The notes under the pieces: generated by a model
Seen by the model: only the letters and a program-made list of their open reading frames with translations
What the model was told of the DNA's origin: nothing
Databases searched by the model: none
Program-made: the position numbers and the translations under genes
In this document: positions 44,297 to 50,908 of the stretch, one piece after another
Numbering within the stretch: position 1 is the stretch's first letter
Layout: each line of letters starts with the position of its first letter
NCBI RefSeq assembly: GCF_019061305.1
Contig: NZ_JAHQZT010000020.1
Coordinates: forward strand, 1-50,908
Direction of reading: 5' to 3'
Length of the DNA: 50,908 nt
Source: Marinobacterium weihaiense
GTDB lineage: Bacteria; Pseudomonadota; Gammaproteobacteria; Pseudomonadales; Balneatricaceae

Positions 44297-44845
44297 ATGG
44301 CACGTATTAACCTCAGGCCCTGGCGAGAAGAACGGAACGAACGGCTGCATAAACGCTTCATCGGCAATATTGTCGGCGCAGCCCTGCTGGGTGGCCTGGT
44401 AGTGCTGGGTATCAGCTACTATTACGACGTTCAGATGGATCGCCAGAACGTACGCAACAATTACCTCAAGGGTGAGATCGTCAAGCTGGATCAAAAGATC
44501 CGTGAAATTCAGGAGTTGCGTGCCAAGCGCGAACGCCTGCTGGAGCGTCTCAATGCCATTCAGCAGCTGCAGGGTAACCGCCCGGTAATCGTGCGCAACT
44601 TTGACGAACTGGTGCGTGTATTGCCGGATGGCATGCACTATGACTCGCTGGTGCGTCGTGACGAAACCATCACCATCAACGGTGTCGCCGAACAGAACAA
44701 CGACGTGTCCGAGCTGATGCGCCGCCTGGACAACTCGATCTGGTTCAAAGAGCCGGATCTGCGTCAGGTCGACAAGAACGAAGACGTCAAGAACTTCAAC
44801 ATGCAGGTCGGCATGACGCGCCCTGATGCAGAGGAGGCGAAATAA
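44297..44845 (+). CDS. pilN: Type IV pilus assembly protein PilN
   Basis: The 182-residue protein has the short cytoplasmic PilM-binding peptide INLRPWREER at its start, one membrane helix (about 24-44) and a periplasmic coiled-coil and ferredoxin-like domain. It pairs with PilO. Its stop codon overlaps the pilO start (TAATG). Confidence 0.97.
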   Translation: MARINLRPWREERNERLHKRFIGNIVGAALLGGLVVLGISYYYDVQMDRQNVRNNYLKGEIVKLDQKIREIQELRAKRERLLERLNAIQQLQGNRPVIVRNFDELVRVLPDGMHYDSLVRRDETITINGVAEQNNDVSELMRRLDNSIWFKEPDLRQVDKNEDVKNFNMQVGMTRPDAEEAK

Positions 44846-45450
44846 TGAACAGTAATGCCTTCAAGCAAGCGTTTCAGGGGTTCGATATCAATAATGTCGA
44901 CTTCAATCAGGCCGGCAGTTGGCCGATTGGCGTCAAGATCATCGTGTATCTGCTGGTGTTTGTACTGGTGGTCGGGGGTGGCGTGCACTTCATGATCAAG
45001 GACAAGCACGTTGCAGTGGAGCGTGAAATCGCCAAAGAGCGCGAGCTCAAGGACGAGTACCGTACCAAGGCGTTTCAGGTGGCCAGCCTGGATGCACTGC
45101 GCAAGCAAATGGCGGACGTTGAAAACCGCTTTGCCGAGTTGCTCAAACAGCTGCCGACCGACAAGGAAGTACCGGGCCTGTTGGAGGATATTACCGAAAT
45201 CGGTCGTGCCGCTGGTCTGGAGTTCGATCTGATAGCGCTGCAGCCGGAGCGCAAGGAGCAGTTCTATGTCGAGTTGCCGATTCGCATCATGGTGCGCGGC
45301 AACTACCACCAGATGGGTGAGTTTGTCAGTGGTGTGGCTGCCATCAAGCGTATCGTGACCTTGCACGACTTCTCGCTTGAACCGGAAGAAGGCGGCCTGC
45401 TGTCCATGGAAATCAGTGCGAAGACCTACCGCTATGACGATACGAAATAA
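44845..45450 (+). CDS. pilO: Type IV pilus assembly protein PilO
   Basis: The 201-residue protein has one membrane helix (about 33-53), a coiled-coil (about 55-105) and the PilO periplasmic fold (LPTDKEVPGLLEDITEIGRA). It forms the inner-membrane alignment complex with PilN and PilP. Its start overlaps the pilN stop by one base. Confidence 0.97.
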   Translation: MNSNAFKQAFQGFDINNVDFNQAGSWPIGVKIIVYLLVFVLVVGGGVHFMIKDKHVAVEREIAKERELKDEYRTKAFQVASLDALRKQMADVENRFAELLKQLPTDKEVPGLLEDITEIGRAAGLEFDLIALQPERKEQFYVELPIRIMVRGNYHQMGEFVSGVAAIKRIVTLHDFSLEPEEGGLLSMEISAKTYRYDDTK

Positions 45451-45994
45451 GATGCGACAGGGATTGCGGCTGGGGCTGGCACTGGCAGTGGCAGTGCCCA
45501 TGTCCGGCTGTCTCTGGGTGGATGATACCGAAGACTTGCAGCGTTACACGCGTGAGCAGCAGGCACGCCCCAGCGGCAATATCGAGCCACTGCCGACGTT
45601 CAAGCCCTATGAGAGTTTTGTATATGAAGGGGCCAGCCTGCGTGACCCTTTCCGCATGCTGGTGCGCAACACAGGCACGCGTGAAGACATCACCGGAGAC
45701 TCATCCCTCCAGCCGGACACCGAGCGTCCGAAAGAGTACCTGGAAGAATTCTCCGTCGACGAGCTGAACATGGTTGGCATTATCACCCAGCCCGGCGACA
45801 CCACCTTGTGGGCCCTGATCAAGGACCCGAACAATGAAGTCCACCGCGTCATGGCCGGCAATTTCCTGGGCAACGACTATGGCGAAATTGTTGAAATCAG
45901 CGAACGTGGGCTGGAATTGGTAGAAATCATCTCAAACGGACGGGGCGGGTGGATGACACGCCCGCGGACGCTGACGCTTGAACAGCAGGATTGA
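45434..45994 (+). CDS. pilP: Type IV pilus lipoprotein PilP
   Basis: PilP is an inner-membrane lipoprotein linking PilNO to the PilQ secretin. The 186-residue precursor has a signal peptide ending in the lipobox PMSGC and the PilP domain with YEGASLRDPFRML and ELNMVGIITQPGDTTLWALI. The start at 45434 overlaps pilO; an ATG at 45452, just past the pilO stop, is an alternative, and neither has a strong ribosome site. Confidence 0.95.
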   Translation: MTIRNKMRQGLRLGLALAVAVPMSGCLWVDDTEDLQRYTREQQARPSGNIEPLPTFKPYESFVYEGASLRDPFRMLVRNTGTREDITGDSSLQPDTERPKEYLEEFSVDELNMVGIITQPGDTTLWALIKDPNNEVHRVMAGNFLGNDYGEIVEISERGLELVEIISNGRGGWMTRPRTLTLEQQD

Positions 45995-45999
45995 TAAGG

Positions 46000-48156
46000 A
46001 TGCAGACCGTGAACAAATCTAGACGGACCGAAACCAACCGGATGCAGACCCGAAGCCCGGCGCCCAAGCGGCTCCTGCTGAGTGCGCTGATCGCATTGGC
46101 GGGCTCCCAGTCCGTGCTGGCCGCTGAACTGCAGGATGTGAGCTTTGCATCACTGCCGGGCAAGAAGGTCGAAGTGCAGATGCAATTTGACAGTGCTGCA
46201 CCGGAACCCAAGGCCTACATGATTGAAACACCGCCGCGGCTGGTGCTGGACCTTTGGGATACCAGCAGTGATCTTGAGCAGAAAGTGCTGGCGGTCAAAT
46301 CCGGAGACGTGGATAGCTTGCACTTTGCCGAGGCGAACGGTCGTACCCGTGTGGTGGCCAATCTGAATGAGGTGGCCGGCTACAACGTGCGTACCGACGG
46401 CAATAGCCTGTACCTGGAAATCGGTGGCGAAATGGCGGCCGTCGAAGCACCGGTCGCAGCTCAGGCCAACCAGGCACCGGCCGCACCGGCGGTCAATGAT
46501 CAGGGCACCGAAACGCAGGTGAAGGGCATCGACTTCCACCGTCTGGAAGGCGATCGTGGTCGCATTACCATTGATCTTGGCACTGAGGCCGCGGGCCTGG
46601 ATATTGTCGAAGAAGGCAATAACGTGGTGGTCAACCTGTCCGGCGTACAGCTGGCGGGTGGCCAACAGCGCCTGGATGTGCAGGATTTTGCCACGCCCAT
46701 CAACTTCATTGACACCATGGTCGATGGCAACAGCAGTACCGTGCTGATCAAGCCGACCTCCGCGCCCTATGATTACATGGCCTACCAGAGTGGCAGTCAG
46801 TTGGTGCTGGACTTCAAGTCGTTGACGCAGGAAGACCGTGAAGCACAGAAGGACCTGTTCCCGTACGACGGTGAAAAAATCGACCTGAACTTCCAGAATG
46901 TCGAAATCCGTACCGTACTGCAGATCATTGCGGAAGTGGCGGAAAAGAACCTGGTGGTGAGCGACAATGTTCAGGGCGACATCACCCTGCGCTTGAAGAA
47001 TGTGCCCTGGGATCAGGCCCTGGACATCGTGCTCAAGACCAAGGGCCTGGACAAGCGTGAAGCGGGTAATGTGCTGCTGGTCGGCACCGTGACTGAGATC
47101 GCCGAGCGTGAAGCGGTCGAAATGCAGAGCCAGCAGAACGAGATTACGGTTGCGCCGCTGGTGACCGATTTCATTCAGATCGATTACCGTAAGGCGTCGG
47201 ATATCAAGGAACGCCTGATCGAGGCCAAGATGATTTCCGAGCGCGGCTTTGCCATGGCCGACGACGAAACCAATACGTTGATGGTACGCGAGACCGTCAA
47301 GCAGATTGAAGATATTCGTGAGACCATCAAGCAGTTTGACGTTGAAGTCGCTCAGGTGATGGTACAGGCGCGCCTGGTAACAGCGTCGGATACCGCGGCC
47401 AAGGAGCTGGGCATTCGTTGGGGTGCAGGCTACAAGGGTGATAACTTCAAGGTTGGTGGTTCTCCGAACGCTGACCCGACACCGTACGTTGATAATCCGC
47501 TGCTGACCAAAGAGGAAGCGGAGGCGGTTGAAGATGCCGATGCGTACAAGGAATCTATCAAGGTGCCAAGCAACCTGCTGGTTGACTTGGGTATCCAGAA
47601 CGCAACCTCAGGTATTGCCTTTGGCTTCTTGGACGACAGTTTCCTGTTGTCGGCCGAGCTGCTGGCCATGCAGACCGATGGCAAGCTGGAAATCGTCTCC
47701 CAGCCGAAAGTGATTACCACCAACGGCAAGCCGGCCGTGATCAAGGCGGGTCAGGAGATTCCGACACGTACGGTTGATTCAGATGGCAAGGCAACCGTCG
47801 AGTGGAAGGAAGTGGTGCTGAAACTGGATGTCGTGCCGCAAATTATCCCGGGCGACAAGGTGCTGCTTGAACTGATTATCACTGAAGATACGGTTGGGGA
47901 AGTGTATGATGAGCTGGGTAACCGCCTGATCAACAAGCAGGAACTCAGAACCTCGATTGTCGTCAGTGATGGTGAAACGGTTGTGCTGGGCGGCGTGCTG
48001 CAGAAACAGAGCAGCGAGAGTGTCTCCAAGACACCGTTCCTGGGTGACCTGCCGGTGGTGGGCAACCTGTTCAAGAGCCGGACGGGCAGCAGTGAAAAGC
48101 GTGAGCTGCTGGTGTTCATCACTCCACAGATGATCCGCGACTCACTGAGACGATAA
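46000..48156 (+). CDS. pilQ: Type IV pilus secretin PilQ
   Basis: PilQ forms the outer-membrane gate for the pilus. The 718-residue precursor has a signal peptide (cleavage after SVLAA region, about 40), and two AMIN peptidoglycan-binding domains (about 45-130 and 170-275). Then come the STN and secretin N domains (from [20 protein letters not shown]) and the secretin core with the VVLGGVLQ and [14 protein letters not shown] motifs near the end. The ATG at 46000 follows AGGA. Confidence 0.97.
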   Translation: MQTVNKSRRTETNRMQTRSPAPKRLLLSALIALAGSQSVLAAELQDVSFASLPGKKVEVQMQFDSAAPEPKAYMIETPPRLVLDLWDTSSDLEQKVLAVKSGDVDSLHFAEANGRTRVVANLNEVAGYNVRTDGNSLYLEIGGEMAAVEAPVAAQANQAPAAPAVNDQGTETQVKGIDFHRLEGDRGRITIDLGTEAAGLDIVEEGNNVVVNLSGVQLAGGQQRLDVQDFATPINFIDTMVDGNSSTVLIKPTSAPYDYMAYQSGSQLVLDFKSLTQEDREAQKDLFPYDGEKIDLNFQNVEIRTVLQIIAEVAEKNLVVSDNVQGDITLRLKNVPWDQALDIVLKTKGLDKREAGNVLLVGTVTEIAEREAVEMQSQQNEITVAPLVTDFIQIDYRKASDIKERLIEAKMISERGFAMADDETNTLMVRETVKQIEDIRETIKQFDVEVAQVMVQARLVTASDTAAKELGIRWGAGYKGDNFKVGGSPNADPTPYVDNPLLTKEEAEAVEDADAYKESIKVPSNLLVDLGIQNATSGIAFGFLDDSFLLSAELLAMQTDGKLEIVSQPKVITTNGKPAVIKAGQEIPTRTVDSDGKATVEWKEVVLKLDVVPQIIPGDKVLLELIITEDTVGEVYDELGNRLINKQELRTSIVVSDGETVVLGGVLQKQSSESVSKTPFLGDLPVVGNLFKSRTGSSEKRELLVFITPQMIRDSLRR

Positions 48157-48176
48157 GTACAAAGAGCAGTAACAAT

Positions 48177-48704
48177 TTGAACGTGTTCCTTATTGGCCCT
48201 ATGGGTGCTGGCAAAAGCACCATAGGGCGTTTGCTTTCTCAGGAGCTGGCGCTGGCCTTTCACGATTCGGATCGTGAAATCGAGGCGCGCGCCGGCACCA
48301 ACATTCCCTGGATTTTCGATGTCGAAGGCGAAGACGGCTTTCGCCAGCGCGAAGAAGCGGCCATTGATGAGCTGAGCCGGCTGGACAATATCGTGTTGGC
48401 TACCGGAGGCGGTGCCGTGCTGCGTGAAAGCAATCGCCGTCATCTGCAGAGCCGTGGCACTGTGGTCTATCTGCATACCTCCATCGATCAACAGCTGGAA
48501 CGCACTGCCAAGGATCGTAACCGGCCGCTGTTGCAAACCGAAAACCCCAGGGCCGTGCTGGAAGCGCTGATTGCGGAGCGTGACCCGTTGTACCGCAGTT
48601 GTTGCGACCTGCTGATCAAGACGGATCGGCGCCATCCACGCGGTGTCGTGAACGACATTGTGCGCTTTCTCAAGCGACAGCAGCCCTTGAAAAACACCGA
48701 TTAA
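48177..48704 (+). CDS. aroK: Shikimate kinase
   Basis: AroK phosphorylates shikimate with ATP in aromatic amino acid synthesis. The 175-residue protein has Walker [15 protein letters not shown] (about 7-20), the shikimate-binding [26 protein letters not shown] and the lid RNRPLLQ. The start is TTG at 48177 or GTG at 48183. It lies between pilQ and aroB, the usual order. Confidence 0.96.
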   Translation: MNVFLIGPMGAGKSTIGRLLSQELALAFHDSDREIEARAGTNIPWIFDVEGEDGFRQREEAAIDELSRLDNIVLATGGGAVLRESNRRHLQSRGTVVYLHTSIDQQLERTAKDRNRPLLQTENPRAVLEALIAERDPLYRSCCDLLIKTDRRHPRGVVNDIVRFLKRQQPLKNTD

Positions 48705-48723
48705 TGCGCCTTCGGAGAGCCTG

Positions 48724-49812
48724 ATGCAAACGCTGAATGTTGATCTCGGGGAGCGCAGCTACCCCATCCACATCGGTCAAAACCTGCTGGACCAGCCTCT
48801 GCTGGGACCCTTCATCAAGGGTCGACAGGTCATGGTGGTCAGCAACGAGACCGTTGCACCGCTGTACCTGGACCGCCTGCGGGCACAACTGGGCGGTTTT
48901 CAGGTCGATACTGTCATCCTGCCGGATGGCGAGGCCTACAAGGATCTGGATCACGTCAACCGCATCTTTGACGCCCTGCTGTCCAAGCGCCATAACCGGA
49001 CCACTACGCTAGTGGCGCTGGGGGGCGGCGTAGTGGGTGACATGACCGGTTTTGCCGCGGCCTGTTACCAGCGCGGGGTTGCCTTCATTCAGGTGCCGAC
49101 GACGCTGCTGTCACAGGTGGATTCGTCCGTGGGTGGCAAAACCGGGGTCAACCACGTCCTGGGCAAGAACATGATCGGCGCCTTCCATCAGCCTCAGCTG
49201 GTGCTGGCCGATACGGCGGTGTTATCGACGCTGCCCGAGCGTGAGTTGTCGGCAGGGTTGGCTGAAGTGATCAAGTATGGTCTGATCCATGATGCCGATT
49301 TTCTGATCTGGTTGGAACAGAATATGCCGGCATTGCGTCAGCGTGATCCCGAGGCGCTGGCATGTGCGATCTATCGATCCTGTGAGATCAAGGCCGAGAT
49401 GGTCGCTCTGGACGAGCGGGAGTCCGGCGTGCGCGCTCTGCTGAATCTGGGGCACACCTTCGGTCATGCCATTGAAACGGATCAGGGCTATGGTCAGTGG
49501 CTGCATGGCGAAGCCGTGGGCGCGGGGACCATGATGGCAGCTGACCTATCGGCGCGCCTGGGCTGGTTGGACCAGGCTGACCTTGATCGCGTGCGCCGGG
49601 TGCTGGAGGCAGCCGGCTTGCCGATTCTGCCGCCAGATAGCATGAGTGCCGACCGTTTTCTTGAGTTGATGGCGGTCGACAAGAAGGTGATTGACGGCAG
49701 CCTGCGTCTGGTACTGCTCAAGCAGCTGGGACAGGCGGTGGTGACCGCTGACTTCCCGATGGCGCAGCTGCAATCGACGCTCACGGCCGGCCCCCGGCTG
49801 GGACAAGGTTAA
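48724..49812 (+). CDS. aroB: 3-dehydroquinate synthase
   Basis: AroB converts DAHP to 3-dehydroquinate. The 362-residue protein shows [40 protein letters not shown], and metal-binding segments [25 protein letters not shown] and [14 protein letters not shown]. The ATG follows GGAGAGCC. Confidence 0.98.
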   Translation: MQTLNVDLGERSYPIHIGQNLLDQPLLGPFIKGRQVMVVSNETVAPLYLDRLRAQLGGFQVDTVILPDGEAYKDLDHVNRIFDALLSKRHNRTTTLVALGGGVVGDMTGFAAACYQRGVAFIQVPTTLLSQVDSSVGGKTGVNHVLGKNMIGAFHQPQLVLADTAVLSTLPERELSAGLAEVIKYGLIHDADFLIWLEQNMPALRQRDPEALACAIYRSCEIKAEMVALDERESGVRALLNLGHTFGHAIETDQGYGQWLHGEAVGAGTMMAADLSARLGWLDQADLDRVRRVLEAAGLPILPPDSMSADRFLELMAVDKKVIDGSLRLVLLKQLGQAVVTADFPMAQLQSTLTAGPRLGQG

Positions 49813-49826
49813 ACGAGGGCCTCGTT

Positions 49827-50908
49827 GTGACAAGTGTACCCAGTTATTATCATGAGCCTGGCTCACGGTTGCAGTTGTCGGAAAAGCTGCAGCACCTGGT
49901 GCGCTTTTCCGACTTTCTGCTGTTGATCGTCGCTACGGAGGGCTGCGGTAAGAGTACGCTGCTGCACAAACTGGCCAGTGAAGGGGCTGCGGCCAGCGGT
50001 CGTGCAGCCCAGGTTGGATTCGAGGCGACGGCGGATGTGACCGGCCTGCTACAGGCGCTGACACATGCGCTGGATCTGGATGCGGACAACAATCAGGATC
50101 GCCTGTCGCTGCTGCATGCACTGGCGCGCCAGCTGTCCGAGGATGAGCGCTCACTGGTATTGCTGGTGGATGATGCCGATTACCTGACCAACAATGCCCT
50201 GGAGCTGCTGGTCAATTTTGCCACCATCGATGAGCCCGCGGCGCCGCGTATCATTCTGGCGGGCACGCCTGCGTTTGAGGAGCGTTTCAAGGCGCTGGAA
50301 CTGGATCAGCGCATGGACGGTCATCTGCACATCGAGGCATTGGCGCCCTTTACGGCAGAGGAGTCAGCCGAGTTCATCGAATCCCTGTTGCCGGACGGGC
50401 TGGTGCTTAAAGAGCGCCAGTTGCGCCTGCTGGTCGAACAGTCGGCGGGTCGGCCGGCACGCCTGCGTCAGGCGGTGGCCGACGTGCTGCGCAAGGGGGA
50501 GCCCGAGCGCCCTGCTGCCCGCTTCAGCATGCCGCCGAAACATATCAGCGCTGCCTTTGTTATTCTGCTGCTGGTGTTTGCAATCGCGCTCTGGCAGTAC
50601 CTGCCGGAGGATGAGGCTGATACAGCGGTGACAGAGCGTGTGACGCTGCCGTTGGCCGTCAATACGGTGGCGACCGCGCGACCTGAAGCGGAAGAGATTC
50701 GTGTGGCACCCGTATACCAGAGTACTCCGGCTGATGTTGTGCCGACGCCCCGGCCAGTGACCGAGCCGGAACCCAAGCCAGAGCCCAAGCCAGAGCCCAA
50801 GCCAGAGCCCAAGCCAGAGCCCAAACCAGAGCCCAAACCAGAGCCCAAACCAGAGCCCAAACCAGAGCCCAAACCAGAGCCCAAACCAGAGCCCAAACCA
50901 GAGCCCAA
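49827..50908 (+). CDS. damX: DamX-like AAA ATPase/cell-division protein, truncated by window end
   Basis: The frame is open from GTG at 49827 to the window end (360 codons), with GAGG upstream. It has Walker A ATEGCGKST (36-44), Walker B LVLLVDDADYL (110-120) and one membrane helix (about 240-258, with VILLLVFAIALW). A periplasmic Pro/Lys/Glu linker follows and turns into KPEP repeats. This is the DamX layout, in which a C-terminal SPOR domain would follow outside the window. Position after aroB agrees. The ATPase part is of the ExeA/AAA_22 type. The SPOR domain cannot be seen, so the identity is inferred from context and topology. Confidence 0.85.
   Translation, partial: MTSVPSYYHEPGSRLQLSEKLQHLVRFSDFLLLIVATEGCGKSTLLHKLASEGAAASGRAAQVGFEATADVTGLLQALTHALDLDADNNQDRLSLLHALARQLSEDERSLVLLVDDADYLTNNALELLVNFATIDEPAAPRIILAGTPAFEERFKALELDQRMDGHLHIEALAPFTAEESAEFIESLLPDGLVLKERQLRLLVEQSAGRPARLRQAVADVLRKGEPERPAARFSMPPKHISAAFVILLLVFAIALWQYLPEDEADTAVTERVTLPLAVNTVATARPEAEEIRVAPVYQSTPADVVPTPRPVTEPEPKPEPKPEPKPEPKPEPKPEPKPEPKPEPKPEPKPEPKPEPKPEP
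50775..50908 (+). repeat. 12-bp tandem repeat encoding KPEP, 11 full units
   Basis: Four units of AAGCCAGAGCCC (from 50775) are followed by seven units of AAACCAGAGCCC (from 50823), and the window ends two bases into the next. All units keep the damX-like frame. The single G-to-A change sorts the array into two homogeneous blocks, a sign of recent expansion by slippage. The true unit number may be longer than assembled. Confidence 0.95.

Noticed and set aside
50468-50908. Minus-strand frame with GSGLGSGL repeats, resembling a repeat protein
   Set aside because: It is the complement of the KPEP array of the damX-like gene, whose frame has an ATPase domain and membrane helix upstream.
50775-50908. 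Possible CRISPR array
   Set aside because: Units are 12 bp with no spacers and keep a protein frame.

Overview
The window is mostly chromosome of a GC-rich Gammaproteobacterium. The strongest taxonomic signal is its right half (about 28.2-50.9 kb). There ubiE, ubiJ, a DUF971 gene, hslU, hslV, a SPOR gene, argS, priA, rpmE, a thermonuclease, malic enzyme, PBP1A, pilMNOPQ, aroK, aroB and a damX-like gene follow an order recalled from Pseudomonas and relatives. A marine Oceanospirillales-type host (for example Marinobacterium-like) fits the mixture of genes, but this is inference and not shown by the sequence.

Layout. 1-1354: an IS3-family element whose orfA appears frameshifted. 1363-2847: an AFG1/LACE1-type ATPase with eukaryotic, alga-like features, lower GC and homopolymer insertions, probably foreign or an assembly chimera. 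3.1-6.4 kb: orphan pgaD, a DUF6624 gene, a small membrane protein, a GFA-type zinc protein, an isoprenylcysteine/phospholipid methyltransferase-like protein and a Lon N-domain protein. 6.6-8.4 kb: a compact unit with a visible promoter and terminator encoding a CZB zinc-sensor protein, glutaredoxin 2 and cytochrome c'. 8.4-10.6 kb: malate synthase G. 11.4-17.6 kb: a catabolic cassette of LysR, CaiB/BaiF CoA-transferase, HMG-CoA-lyase family enzyme and a complete TRAP transporter; I infer import, CoA activation and cleavage of a branched hydroxydicarboxylate such as citramalate or 3-hydroxy-3-methylglutarate. 17.6-27.2 kb: an MscK/MscM-type channel, an alpha/beta hydrolase, serA, ppnP, a LysR/MFS divergent pair with a palindromic operator candidate, an FAH-family enzyme and hemJ. 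27.2-27.55 kb: two nested-palindrome elements. From 27.6 kb: the conserved backbone, interrupted by an AraC-type regulator and isochorismatase-like pair between argS and priA.

The window starts beside an IS and stops inside a 12-bp tandem repeat (KPEP codons) of the damX-like gene. Both are typical places for an assembly to break, so the edges may be contig ends. Regulatory sites read from sequence include a sigma-32-like promoter before hslVU, a consensus promoter and about 100-nt leader before rpmE, an rpmE terminator whose stem and loop hold the ribosome binding site and start codon of the next gene, and several rho-independent terminators. No tRNA, rRNA or CRISPR array was seen.
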